Assembly (NCBI RefSeq): GCF_028583425.1
Contig: NC_072805.1
Coordinates: 19,664,001-19,728,000 of the forward strand
Direction of reading: 5' to 3'
DNA length: 64,000 nucleotides
DNA from: Eublepharis macularius
Lineage: Eukaryota; Chordata; Lepidosauria; Squamata; Eublepharidae
Shown: piece by piece, positions 10,601 to 19,300 of the stretch
Layout: every line of letters begins with the position of its first letter
Position numbering within the stretch: position 1 is the stretch's first letter
Translations under genes and position numbers: made by a program
The notes under the pieces: model-generated
Databases searched by the model: none
Told to the model about the DNA's origin: nothing
The model's input: only the letters and a program-made list of their open reading frames with translations

Positions 10601-11513
10601 TGGTGTGACGCAGGGGCAGCATGAGCTCATGGCAAGGTGGGACACCTGCCCGGACTCGTGGCTTCTTGTGGGGTCCACTGCTGCTGACTGTGTACTCACA
10701 CGTCTCCTCTGATGCCTGCACTCACACCCTTCCATTGCCTGCCTGTGAGTGCTTTGTCACCTCTGCTCCCATCTGCATATGCACAAAGCATCAGCATTCC
10801 TGGTGGCTGTGGCAGTGGCACTCCTAGCGGCACCTACCACCAAGAACCACTGGGGCAAGGGCGCGCAGCCAGTGCGGGCAGCTGTGACTGCAGGTTGTGG
10901 GAGAGCTTGCGAGCAGGCAAAAGAAGGAAGCACAGGCAGGTGGGGATGCGTGGGTGGGAGAGCAAGAAGGGGAGTTTAGAAGTGGGCATGGGGGGGGCTG
11001 AGCACTCTCTGCTGTGGGGCCCCCCCAAACCTGGAACCAGCCTTGGTGTGATGTCGTCTCCCTGTGCATGCCCCCTCAATGACTGGCAACGCTACCCAAA
11101 AGGGACGCTAAGGTCTGGAATAGGAGGTCTGGGATCCAACCTTACTTCAGCCCAGTTCCTCAGGAAGGCCGCGATCTTCCCCCTCACCTACCCATTTTGT
11201 CTATACTGCCAAGTGATAGTGTTTTTTTACACTTTTAACTGTCGTAGCTTCTCCCAAATCATCTTGGCAAATGTACTTTGGTGAGGTACTAAAAATGTTC
11301 TGTTAGAGATCTCGCCTCACAGAACTCCAAGGGAACAATTCTGAGGGAAGAGGGAGACCGCAGAACTATTTTCAACCCAGAGGGTGGCTGTACGCTTAAT
11401 TTCATCTTCCCTTCCTCCCCAGGCATAAAGAAAGAGCCCCACAGAAATACATAGCACTGGACGAGAAATTGTGCAACGACCCTCGCCTGGCTGAGTTTGT
11501 CAAGTTTTCTTGA
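653..11513 (+). CDS. DRC7: DRC7, C-terminal seven exons (5' part lies outside the window)
   Basis: Dynein regulatory complex subunit 7 (CCDC135) is part of the nexin link between outer doublets of motile cilia and sperm flagella. Seven exons are visible: 653-879, 4495-4710, 5682-5792, 6915-7025, 8148-8342, 8509-8648 and 11423-11513. All have AG/GT borders and the frame continues through every junction (phase 1 entry, then 0,0,0,0,0,2). Together they give about 362 residues, roughly the last 40 percent of a family near 870 residues. Recognisable segments are EFYSETRVDGLQKRVETP near the start, the coiled-coil ERQLQEERQRQVEQDLDYL, then ANLIQARFEK, YLSYCSEAMFRIRILENRLN and the terminal ALDEKLCNDPRLAEF. 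Naming rests on remembered similarity to vertebrate DRC7. Introns are full of MITEs and SINEs. No canonical AATAAA was seen soon after the stop, so the 3' end is unplaced. Confidence 0.9.
1215..1433 (+). mobile_element. H4 hAT-type MITE
   Basis: About 219 bp with terminal inverted repeats of TAGGGTTGCCAGC type. It is flanked by a perfect 8-bp duplication GTTTCATC (1207-1214 and 1434-1441), the hAT signature. Confidence 0.8.
1621..1673. repeat. (TTA)n microsatellite
   Basis: About 17 near-perfect ATT units, directly at the 3' end of the adjacent minus-strand LINE fragment, where such tails often expand. Confidence 0.95.
1674..2140 (-). mobile_element. CR1/L2-type LINE 3' fragment
   Basis: On the minus strand it runs through a GC-rich stretch to CCGCCCAGAGCCCC and an AT-rich end. 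It is the reverse-strand counterpart of the fragment at 23450-23950. ORFs crossing it are not coding. Confidence 0.6.
2388..2535 (+). mobile_element. SINE-D
   Basis: Carries GACCTTGGGCGAGTCAC, TTGTGAGGGTAAAACGGAGG and AAGCCACTTTGGGTTCCC, ending GGGGAATAAATAA. The same body recurs at 5335, 24243, 36290, 44575 and 45880. Confidence 0.65.
3247..3677. mobile_element. P1 palindromic MITE (long member)
   Basis: A 431-bp near-palindrome with arms of about 190 bp and ends GAGCCTTGCTACAAGT, flanked by TCA on both sides (3244-3246, 3678-3680). TNA 3-bp duplications are the PIF/Harbinger signature. Confidence 0.7.
3961..4072. mobile_element. P1 MITE, one-ended
   Basis: Only the right end (CACTTGTAGCTTGGCCC) is intact; the left end is lost. 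Confidence 0.55.
4253..4380. mobile_element. P1 MITE
   Basis: GGCCAAGCTACAAGTGACG and its inverted counterpart bound a short copy with internal direct and inverted CAAGTG blocks. Confidence 0.65.
4495..4710 (+). CDS. DRC7: DRC7 exon
   Basis: A 216-bp exon of 72 codons, phase 0 at both ends. The acceptor is CTAG at 4491-4494 and the donor GTACC at 4711. It encodes ITERFHRN, then AERIFLILKEKILLTYHY and a stretch ending MCISYQ. Only 28 bases downstream a (GTTC/GTTT)n microsatellite begins. Confidence 0.9.
4739..4822. repeat. (GTTC)n/(GTTT)n microsatellite
   Basis: Alternating runs of GTTC and GTTT immediately before a minus-strand LINE 3' end. Confidence 0.9.
4823..5300 (-). mobile_element. 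CR1/L2-type LINE 3' fragment
   Basis: On the minus strand it ends TTGTAAGCTGCCTTGAGCACC with an AT-rich stretch, the usual LINE 3' terminus. Upstream it is GC-rich 3' UTR-like sequence. Confidence 0.5.
5335..5500 (+). mobile_element. SINE-D with tRNA-like head
   Basis: A B-box-like GTTCGAATCCC is followed by the SINE-D body (GGTTTTGAGGATAAAATGG). It ends about 180 bases before a DRC7 exon. Confidence 0.55.
5682..5792 (+). CDS. DRC7: DRC7 exon
   Basis: A 111-bp, 37-codon exon in phase 0. There are two closely spaced AGs. Use of the AG at 5680-5681 keeps the frame (AGLTDKEEKLFHLYEMM), whereas the AG four bases further on would give an immediate stop, so the upstream site is chosen. The donor is GTAACT at 5793. 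The sequence is charged and helical. Confidence 0.9.
6480..6797. mobile_element. H1 hAT MITE
   Basis: TIRs of CAGGGCTTTTTTTC type and a strong internal hairpin. The 8-bp duplication is CACAACGC / CACAATGC (6472-6479, 6798-6805), one mismatch. Confidence 0.8.
6915..7025 (+). CDS. DRC7: DRC7 exon
   Basis: A 111-bp, 37-codon exon in phase 0. The acceptor is CCCAAG at 6909-6914 and the donor GTAGGT at 7026. It encodes VLDILKIREEEVAASKL and continues to a charged stretch ending REQRELM. It is the same length as the exon before it. Confidence 0.9.
7385..7552 (+). mobile_element. H4 MITE, decayed
   Basis: Shares GGAGTCCACCCTCCAAGG and the terminal CACCTGAAGGTTGGCAAC with H4 copies; the left end is lost. 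Confidence 0.5.
7558..7712. repeat. Compound (ATCG)n-(ATCT)n microsatellite
   Basis: About 12 ATCG units pass into more than 20 ATCT units and then ATCATCT variants. It should be length-polymorphic. Confidence 0.95.
7727..7842 (+). mobile_element. R1 unit with a partial inverted copy
   Basis: Starts with the inverted R1 3' end (GTGTTAGTCTGTCTGTAGCA), then a forward R1 unit with a GTGAG..CTCAC stem and TTATAGGTGCTACTGGACTT. The CTGATGA box is missing in this copy. Confidence 0.55.
7869..7975 (+). repeat. (CA)n run and SINE-D fragment
   Basis: A pure CA run (to about 7898) is followed by the SINE-D 3' body (GGTTGCTGTGAGGATAAAAC). Confidence 0.6.
8148..8342 (+). CDS. DRC7: DRC7 exon, coiled coil
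   Basis: A 195-bp, 65-codon exon in phase 0. The acceptor is CTCCAG at 8142-8147 and the donor GTGCCT at 8343. It opens with a glutamine- and glutamate-rich coiled coil (ERQLQEERQRQVEQ), followed by YLAPFLIQMGGIEKM and DKANLIQARFEK, among the better conserved parts of the DRC7 C-terminus. The exon is GC-rich compared with the repeats around it. Confidence 0.93.
8509..8648 (+). CDS. DRC7: DRC7 exon
   Basis: A 140-bp exon separated from the previous one by an intron of only 166 bp. The acceptor is CCGCAG at 8503-8508 and the donor GTATTG at 8649. It enters in phase 0 and leaves in phase 2. It encodes ETQELQRKQQWYQQNQ and YLSYCSEAMFRIRILENRLN, a strongly DRC7-like segment. Confidence 0.93.
8715..9028. 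other. Possible old non-autonomous DNA element
   Basis: Bounded by GGCCAGCCCC and CTGGCAGCCCTA, with GATGTCACTTCTGG inverted blocks inside. It resembles the elements at 52340 and 59213. No duplication was found. Confidence 0.3.
9161..9381. mobile_element. R1 head-to-head inverted dimer
   Basis: Two R1 units face each other around about 9290. The flanks share ATTCTGCTT (9152-9160, 9382-9390). The left unit keeps CTGATGA on the minus strand. Confidence 0.7.
9395..9830 (-). mobile_element. CR1/L2-type LINE 3' fragment
   Basis: Starts with an AT-rich stretch and a reverse GCCTGTTCAGAAC..., and further in carries GATGGTCCTCGCCTGCTTCA-like 3' UTR sequence. It is decayed. Confidence 0.4.
9879..10314. 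mobile_element. H3 hAT-type MITE
   Basis: About 436 bp with ends (G/T)AGGG-TCATTT, flanked by an 8-bp duplication ATCCCCAC (9871-9878, 10315-10322). The interior is rich in TTTTGGGCCC-type repeats. Confidence 0.65.
10323..11400. other. DRC7 last-intron sequence, nothing recognised
   Basis: GC-rich, low-complexity patches but no family or exon that I can support. The open frames here have no splice or homology support. Confidence 0.5.
11423..11513 (+). CDS. DRC7: DRC7 last coding exon
   Basis: The acceptor is CCCCAG at 11417-11422, in phase 2, so the split arginine codon completes with G. It encodes HKERAPQKYIALDEKL and CNDPRLAEFVKFS and then TGA at 11511-11513. The intron before it is about 2.8 kb and holds R1, CR1-like and hAT debris. 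Confidence 0.92.
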
Positions 11514-11992
11514 TTTACTTCACGCTCAGATGTCAGTGGGGGTGGCCGTGGAAACATCCCCGAGCTTTATTGGCAGAAGAACGCAAGTTACAAGGATCCA
11601 CATTAAGTTATTTTTTTGTATTAGAACTCCAGAAAAGAGTATTGGGGACTTGGGGAAACAACAGACATCTCAGGTCAGGTTTGCATGTTCCATGTACAAG
11701 TGCATAACAAAAGCCGTGTGGATGCTTTTTTTGAGGGCAGGGGGGCAGTTTAGAGAAACGAATCCACAGGCTGTGCATGGAAGAAGGGTATACACAGATG
11801 GACATATATCACAGCTTCTCCACTCCAGGAATGCCAACTCTGCTCAGGACAGCACGGCATATGATCCTTTCTCATAAATGGGGCGCATGTTATGCATGAT
11901 TGCAATTAAGTATTCGTATCTGTCTCATGCAGCAGATCTGACCCTAGTAAATGTTCTCTTTATGCATATTTTGTTCCATGTCATTTCTTTCC

Positions 11993-12175
11993 CACCCTGA
12001 CCTGGGTGGCCCAGGCTAGCTTAGTCTTGTCAGCCTTGGTTAGTACTTGGGCCGGAGGCCACCAAGAAAGTCGAGGGTCACTACACAGAGGCAGGCAATG
12101 GCAAACCACCTCTGAACATCTCTTGCCTTGAAAAACCCCATGGGGTCGCCATAAGTTGACAGCAAAAACCACCCC
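11993..12175 (+). mobile_element. SINE-5S
   Basis: Begins CCCTGACCTGGGTGGCCCAG, keeps the TTGGTTAGTACTTGG of 5S rRNA, and ends with the GGGGTCGCCATAAGTTGACA tail shared with LINE-like repeats. Confidence 0.7.
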
Positions 12176-12300
12176 CAAAACCTTCCATATTCACTTCCGC
12201 TGTATTTCTATCATCTTTCAATATTTCATATATAATGGTAGTTATTGCCTTTTCCATGCCCTAAATCCTTGGTGACTGGCAGAGAAGTCATAATTGCTGC

Positions 12301-12426
12301 AATGCTGAAAATCAGAGCCAAGCTACAAGTGACACCTGACACAATGCTGAAAATCAGAGCCAAGCTACAAGTGATGCCTGACACAATGCTGAAAATCAGA
12401 GCCAAGTTACAAGTGACGCCTGATAC
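12301..12426 (+). repeat. Three tandem 42-bp units at a P1 end
   Basis: Units at 12301, 12343 and 12385. Each holds 14 bp of flank (AATGCTGAAAATCA) and 28 bp of the P1 terminal repeat. Confidence 0.9.
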
Positions 12427-12755
12427 AGGTTGGGCACTTGTCAGCTTCCCTCAAGTTTTGATGGGAAATGTAGGCATCCTGGTCTTACAGCTTGGCTCTC
12501 CATTTAATTGAAGCTTATAGAACCTCCCCCCCACACACACACACCCAGTAGAGAGGAAGGGAGGCGCCCGGCAAGTGCCCGACGCCTGCACTCCTCTCCC
12601 GACCGCATGTTCTCCCTCCCATAGACTGCCACTCTGTAAATTTCAATTAAATGGAGAGCCAAGCTGCAAGACCAGGACGTCTACGTTTCCCATCAAAACT
12701 TGAGGGAAGCTGACAAGTGTCCAACCTGTGTCAGGCGTCACTTGTGGCTTGGCTC
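12315..12755. mobile_element. P1 palindromic MITE (long member)
   Basis: About 440 bp, TCA at both sides (12312-12314, 12756-12758). The central part is bounded by CTCTCCATTTAATTG and its complement, so this may be a two-step palindrome like 3247-3677. Confidence 0.7.
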
Positions 12756-12953
12756 TCAGTGCAGCACTTGTGTCAGAGGTGGTTGGTCTCAGGCAGTGAC
12801 CCCCAAAGTGGCACCCATGGGCACCAAGGCATCCACTGATGATCTTCCAGGTGCTGAGTTCCTTCTCCCTCTAAGCACCTCCTCTTCAAAACAAAGAGCC
12901 AATCCTGGCTTTCCTCCATCTCACTAGAGCAGGAGGCTCATCATAAGAGCCCA

Positions 12954-13146
12954 GGGCCATTTCTACTCTACTTACCTTCCCTTGGAACGACCCGAAACAT
13001 CGCGCAAAAAATGCGGAAGATCTCGTTTTCTCACACGAGATTGTGCGATGTCACGCAAATCTCGTGCGAGAAAACGTGATCTTCTGCGTTTTTTGCACGA
13101 TGTCTCGGGTCATTCTGAGGGAAGGTAAGCAGTGTGGAAATGGCCC
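12954..13146. mobile_element. Palindromic MITE, GGGCCATTTC ends
   Basis: TIRs GGGCCATTTC...TTACCTTCC enclose CpG-rich arms (CGAGAAAACG, GCGAT). It is a relative of 19347-19522. Confidence 0.65.
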
Positions 13147-13680
13147 AGATCTGTGGGTCTGAAGGGAGCACCCACTGGAAACAGCTGCCTCCAGCACAGG
13201 TTGATGCTTGGCTTGGAACCTCCCAACATTTTGTGATTGGCTCCCGTTCCTGCAGCAACCATTTTGTGGTTAGCTATGCCTCCAATGGCAGCCAATTTTG
13301 GTGTTCTCAACATTCCAAAAGTGCTATCAACAAGGTTGGGAGTCTCTGGTCGGAAAAATGACAGTATCCTGTGGTGGGAGGCACTGTCTTTTGACAAGGG
13401 AAGGGGGAGATGGGAAACTTATGAGACAGAGTTGCGTAGAGGGGATAACAAAGGCCAAGGAAGAGTTAAGCAAAGGGAGCAGAATAGGATTGACAAATAC
13501 CTGGAGAAAGAATTGCACGTCCCATCATCAGAGGCTGATAATGCAATCCTAAGCAGTCTAAGCTTGTTAAAAACTGGGCTTAGACTGGAGTAACTCTGTT
13601 TAGGATTGCACTGTTAATGGGATGTTACCAGGTAATGTAATTGACCAGTACGCCATAAAAAACTTCAGCTGCCCATTTCC
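13147..13680. other. Intergenic, nothing recognised
   Basis: Holds a 118-codon open frame (13237-13593) without any domain or splice support. No repeat family was identified. Confidence 0.4.
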
Positions 13681-13682
13681 AT

Positions 13683-13915
13683 ACATTGTGTGTTATGTGC
13701 CATCAAGTCACCTCTGACTTACAGCAATCCTATGAATCAAAGATCTCCCAAACATCCTATCATTAACAGACTTGCTCAGATCCTACAAACTGGAGGGCGT
13801 GGCTTCTTTTATTGTCAAGCCATCTCATTTGGGGTCTTCCTCTTTTCCTGCTGCCTTCCACTTCTCCTAGCATTGCTGATTTTTCCAGAGAACCTTGTCT
13901 TCCATGACAATATGG
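13683..13915 (-). mobile_element. LINE-like 3' UTR fragment
   Basis: Contains GCCATCAAGTCACCTCTGAC, the reverse of the SINE-5S tail, followed by CAATCCTATGAATCAAAGA and TTTTCCTGCTGCCTTCCACTT. It is probably the LINE from which SINE-5S took its tail. Confidence 0.45.
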
Positions 13916-14588
13916 ATACTTTTCTGCATGGAAGCTTGCCTCCCGTTCCTACACAAGGTTCTTAACATCCCCCAATAATACCTGCCTGTCCCTCTGAGGA
14001 AAATGACCACAGGCCAGATCAAAGGTAGAAGCACTGTTGTTGGTGGGAAAGGGTGCCCAGAGGTCCAAAACAAAAAGCAGAGGAAACTTTTCAGCATCTC
14101 TGTGTCTGCTGAAGAAGGAGCCAGTGTACCAAGCACAAACATGTTTATTTTTAGTTGTGGACCCAGATCGGCAAGTGTGTCAGAGCATCCACACCTACAA
14201 GTGCCATTTTTATTTGGTGTTTCTTTTTGGGGGGGGGGGTAAAAGTAGCTAATACCACATTCCATACATGTTGACGGATAACAACATTCACCTAGTTTAT
14301 CAAGTCATTTGTTTTACATAATGGCATTGTGCAGTTATCCAAAGTGCTTCATGGGTAATCTCGGTAATTCTTACAGCAGGCCTGCAAAGTAGGCCAGTAT
14401 CATCACCCACATATTGCCGGTGCCCGAAGCTGAATATCCCCTAACAGGGCATCTGGGTCCATCACCTCCCCTCGCCCACCCCAGTGACTGTAGATGTGGG
14501 TTTCTCTGGATAGAATGTGCTTTCCATGCACAGACAGGCTTGTCTGTTTTCCTTGTTGTGGCTGCTGATACAGTGCCGCAGCCACAGA
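13916..14588. other. Intergenic, nothing recognised
   Basis: No family or exon that I can support. An AATAAA-type signal for the minus strand (TTTATT near 14146) lies about 2 kb past the Ig receptor stop; use is unproven. Confidence 0.35.
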
Positions 14589-14589
14589 A

Positions 14590-14795
14590 CACAAGAACAT
14601 ATGAAGCTGCCACACAGTGAATCAAACCACTGGTTCATCAAGGTCAGTATTGTCTACTCAGAATGGCGGTGTCCTTCCAGGATCTCAAGGAGAGGTTTTC
14701 CCATCACCTGCTACATGGTTGGGGATTGACCCTGGGAGTTTCTGCATGCCAAGCAGATGTTCTGCTACTGAACCACGCGCCCCTCTCCTTTCCAC
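14590..14795 (-). mobile_element. SINE-B (tRNA-Ala-like head)
   Basis: On the minus strand the head reads GTGGTTCAGTAGCAGAACAT with a B-box-like GGGTCAATCCCC and continues to CAGCTTCATATGTTCTTGTG. It derives from a tRNA and is not a tRNA gene. Confidence 0.75.
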
Positions 14796-14798
14796 TCA

Positions 14799-14980
14799 GA
14801 GCCAAGCTACAAGTGATGCCTGACACAGGTTGGACCCTTGTCAAGTTTCCTCAAATTCTGATGGGAAATGTAGGTGTCCTTGTCTTGCAGCTGTAATGGA
14901 AAGCCAAGCATTTCCCATCAAAACTTGAGGGAAGCTGACAAGGGTCCAACCTGTGTCAGGCGTCACTTGCAGCTTGGCTC
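14799..14980. mobile_element. P1 MITE
   Basis: Ends GAGCCAAGCTACAAGTGATG and complement, with TCA on both sides (14796-14798, 14981-14983). Confidence 0.8.
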
Positions 14981-14983
14981 TCA

Positions 14984-15124
14984 GGGCCAAGCCAGAAGGG
15001 AAGAATTACACTTGAATGGCAAGTGAACAGACTCACACATATTCTTCCCTGTTCACTTGAGTTCCACTTGCGCTTCACTCGATCACATAGTGATTAGTGT
15101 AATTCGTCACTTCTAGCTTGGCCC
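14984..15124. mobile_element. P1 MITE, abutting the previous copy
   Basis: GGGCCAAGCC...GCTTGGCCC. It starts at the base after the previous copy's TCA duplication, so one copy used the other's target. Confidence 0.7.
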
Positions 15125-16203
15125 ATAGTAAATTGCCCTTCATTTCCCCTGCCCCAGTGGCCATACAGGCATATCTTCACAGCAACAAAGGCCAGGGAAC
15201 TGCTTTTTAAAAACAAAAGCTGAGAATTCAGAAAACCTGAGATTGTTCTAGTGCTGCAACGGTATGGCAGTTGCCGATTATTTTTAAAAAGACCTCTTGT
15301 GTCGGTGCTGGGAAGTTTCGACTGGTGGCAACAGAGGCAGGGGAAAATGGCACTGATGTGAGGTGGAACAAGGAAGATCAAGCCTTTCTTGTCCACACAG
15401 GTAGGTGTCTTTGCTACAACGTTTCTCAAAACATAGCGGCAATGCAGGTTTGGGGAAGACTGTAAGAAAGATGGGAAACCCATGATGTTCACAGAACCAC
15501 TAGCATGAAGTGGTGGGGAAGTGGGAACAAAAACCGCTTCCCGGTTGCCTCCAACCTGAGCAAACGAGCCATGTGTCCATCACCCTGACGTGAGTCCCCC
15601 CTCCACCAAGGTAGAAGAATGAGGGTTTGCCTTCCACACCTCTCTCGTACATTGTCCTGGAGAAGTGCAACAGGTAGGTAGGATTCACATGGATTTAAGG
15701 AGCCTGAGTGGATGCAGAATTGTACCTGTGTGTCCTGATCCAGCCGGGAGATTGTACCTGTGCAGAAGCCTGCCTGAGTATCCCCAGGTGGGGAAGGACC
15801 CTCATGTAACAGGTATGATTATTGCAAGTCCCCTCTCTAATCCCATAACGGCAGGTGTGCATACTTCTAAATACAGCTGATGTCCCAGAGTTAGATTCTG
15901 TCTGACCCTATAGATCTGTGGGAGACGTCCGATTTTCAAAGAGAGGTTTGTATCTTCAGACCCAGCTGTGCCCTTTTCTTGCATGATTTTTTTTGGAAGG
16001 CTGGGATATGGAGGGGAAGTGGCAAAGATACAGGACAGCACCTGAAGAGTCACTCGTCAGTTTAGCTGCTCAGCAGTGTGGCTGAAGGAAGTGGGAGGGA
16101 CGCAGCGACTTTCTTATTTCCAGAAACTAGATTCGAGGTCTTCCGAAAACTCAGGCCTGCAGAGGATTGTGAAAAACCATCCGTCTCCCCGCTCTGTTCC
16201 GCC
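15125..16203. other. Shared 3' flank of two convergent genes
   Basis: Between the P1 pair and the Ig receptor stop. No repeat family recognised; part is probably the receptor's 3' UTR. No AATAAA was seen on the minus strand here. Confidence 0.4.
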
Positions 16204-16364
16204 TCATCTCCTCTGCTTGCCTTTCGGTCGCATCTGGTTGGCGTCTTTGCAGGCTTGCTGTTTCTGAGGGGCTCTCACTTCTGCATACACGACTTCAGCA
16301 TCTGGTTGCACTTCCCTTTTGTGGAAGTGGAGGTCAGCGTATGTCACTTCGCTGCGTTGGCTGG
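16204..16364 (-). CDS. Ig receptor exon 5, cytoplasmic tail with two ITIMs
   Basis: The tail frame starts after CTCTAG at 16370-16365, which has a good pyrimidine tract upstream and is in phase 1, matching the donor of the transmembrane exon. The 52-residue tail reads SQRSEVTYADLHF, then DAEVVYAEVRAP, and ends KGKQRR before TGA. VTYADL and VVYAEV both fit [VIL]xYxx[LV] and are spaced about 20 residues apart, as in paired ITIM tails. The exon is identified by motif and phase, because it lies 6 kb from the transmembrane exon. Confidence 0.75.
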
Positions 16365-19300
16365 CTAGAGGATGCTGGCGAGAAAGGGTCGAGAGAAGGT
16401 TAGCCTTCTCTGACTTTCGTTGGAAAAGCATTTTCTTTTTCCAGAAAGCCAGAGCAATGCGAGCTGTTGAAGTGACCCCCTGCCCCCAAAATAGGAATGT
16501 GGGAATTGGCAGTCCCTCTCCTCTGCTATCTGTAACAAGCTGGATTCCAGTTTTGATTGACAGCTAGCATCGGTGGATAAGAGCCACAACTGACACTGTC
16601 CTGCCAGAGGCTGCTACATACTGTGCCATGCATATGAATATACAAAAATTCAGCTTCACAGCCTGCTGGGGTAGGTGTGACTAGAACAGAATCCTGCACA
16701 AATGGGTAGGCAGTGTTGTCTCTATCCTACTTCCATCAGCTTTTGTATGAAGTTATAGGGGACTTGCATACTTGCAGGTTCATATGATGTACACATCTGG
16801 AAGATTAAACACGAGTCCAATGGCACCTTAAAGATTAACCAATGTAATTCAGTATAAGCTTTCATGAGTAAGAGTGCACTTCATCAGATGTAAGATCAAG
16901 CTGATTGCTCTGGATGAACACTCATCCCTTTTTTGGTCAAGCATATCTGCTCCTCTCCAAGGTCAGCCTTAGGAAAATGAGTTTTGTTGGTTTGCAGAAG
17001 CAGGATATGCACAGCACCGATTGGCTAGTGACTGCTTCATGATCTCATCCTTCTCCCCATATTTGGGGCAGTTTCAGCACTTTTCAAAAATGCATTGTGC
17101 TTCACAGGGCTTTTTTTCTGGGAAAAGAGGTGGTGGAAATCAGTGGGTTGCCCTTGGAGAAAATGGTCACATGGCTGGTGGCCCCGCCCCCTGATCTCCA
17201 GACAGAGGGGAGTTGAGATTGCCCTCCGCGCCGGCGCAGAGAGCAATCTCAACTCCCCTCTGTCTGGAGATCAGGGGGCGGGGCCACCAGCCATGTGACC
17301 ATTTTCAAGAGGTTCCGGAACTCCGTTCCACCATGTTCCCGCTGAAAAAAAGCCCTGGCGCTTTATGAAAACAAACTGCTGAATAAAAATGAATGTATAT
17401 AAAAGGTGTACATGGGCCTTTACAGCATGTTTTTAATGAGCCAGGGGGCTTCCCTGAAGTGTGGGGGAAGAGGCAAGACTGATGACTGAGTTAGCATTGA
17501 AATGTTCTCATGGGAGAAAAACATTTGCATGCACTCTTGGGTGTCCGGCTTAAGCGAAAATACGCATTCTGTAGACGCAACAAAAATTAAGCACAGGCAA
17601 AAGTTGCTCCTGTGTTTTCTCAGCAGTTAAAACAAATCCTTTTCACAGCTGTAAAACATGAAGCTGCCATATACTGAGTCAGACCATCCCTCCATTAAAG
17701 TTAGTATTGTCTACTCTGACGGGCAACAGTATTCCAGGGTTTCAGGTACGAGGTTTTCCCCATTACCTACTATTTGGTCCTTAATTAGAGATGTCAAGAA
17801 TTGAATCTGGGACCTTCTATAGCCAAGCAGATGCTCTATCACTGAGCCATGGCCCTTCCTCCTCTGCCACCTAAACTTTCAAAAGCTAGCTGATCAGAGG
17901 TGCTCTTTCAACTCCCTACCAGGGCTTTTTTTCAGCAGGAATGCGGTGGAACGGAGTTCCTGCACCTCTTGAAAATGGTCACATGGCCAGTGGCCCCGCC
18001 CCCTGATCTCCAGACAGAGGGGAGTTGAGATTGCCCCTCTGTCTGGAGATCCCCTCTGTCTGGAGATCAGGGGGCGGGGCCACCAGCCATGTGACCATTT
18101 TCGCCAAGGGCGATTTTAACTTTAAAAAACTCCCCCCTTGTTCTAGCTGACCCAAAGTGATGTCATTGTGCGGTCCTGAGTTCCACCACCTCTTTTCCCA
18201 GAAAAAAAGCCCTGCTCCCTACAGACCTCATTGCTACAGTTTTTTGTTCGCAGTTCAAGATTTCAGCTGGTGCCTACAGTTCGTAGAACTTTCCTGGAAC
18301 TTTTCAGAGCACAGTGTCTGGGGAAGACACTAGGAATCCAAGCTGGCTTGGTTCAGGGCTTGAGTACATGCTCATTTCTACCCCTCACATTTTTCTTTTG
18401 CAAATGCAGCCCCTAAGGGTTTTTTTTAAATCCAGGACGAGAGCAGCTTGGGAGGAGGGAGAGAGAGAAAGTTTAACTCTTCTTCCCCTGCTGATAGAAC
18501 ACGGGAGCAGATTCTAAAAGTTTCCCTCCCACTCCATGTTGTTTTACTGCTTGGTAAAACAACTTCTCTAATTAAGGACCAAATAGTAGGTAATGGGGAA
18601 GACCTCGTACCTGAAACCCTGGAATACTGGCGAAACCCTTGGCGAAAATGGTCACATGGCTGGTGGCCATGGCTCAGTGATAGAGCATCTGCTTGGCTAT
18701 AGATGGTCCCAGATTCAATTCTTGACTGCTTGCAAAAGAAGTCCTTTAAAATAAACAATATGGGTACAGGGGAATGTGGAGTTGAACCAAGCATAATGAA
18801 ACTACAGTCAAAAGGGAAATGATGGATTTTTAAGAAGATAACTGCATGAATACAGAATGAATAGAACCTTCAGATCTTGGGTTTTGTCAGAGAGTGGATC
18901 CATTCTGCTCTGTCAGAATTAGTCACTTTCAATATCCTGAATTGATCCTACATTCTCTCCTGGGCTTTCATGAGTGTGTGGGGAGAGGGCAGGTATTCCC
19001 ATACTGGAAACCTTAGACTGGTTAAGGTGAGACCCAGCACCTTACCCTCCATCCTCTGGAACAGACAAATTATTGCCCGTCCAAATTCTTTCATTAGTCT
19101 GAAGTGGATATCACATTACAGGAACAGAATTTACCTGCTTATCTTGCAACTTACCAGTCCAGGTTTTTTGGCCGGAGAAGTGTCTGGCTCTGATTCGTTT
19201 ACTAGAATTCCAGCGGGGAGAGAAATAGAATAGTTTAATTAAAAAGTGGTTCTTCTTGAATGAGCGTTAAATTAAAAGGATGGGATAAGCCAGCAAATTG

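Noticed and set aside
12301-12426. CRISPR-like array
   Set aside because: Three tandem 42-bp units without distinct spacers, in a vertebrate genome; it is a duplicated transposon end.
14590-14795. tRNA gene
   Set aside because: The tRNA-like box sequences belong to SINE-B; no intact cloverleaf. The same holds for the heads of SINE-A and SINE-C.
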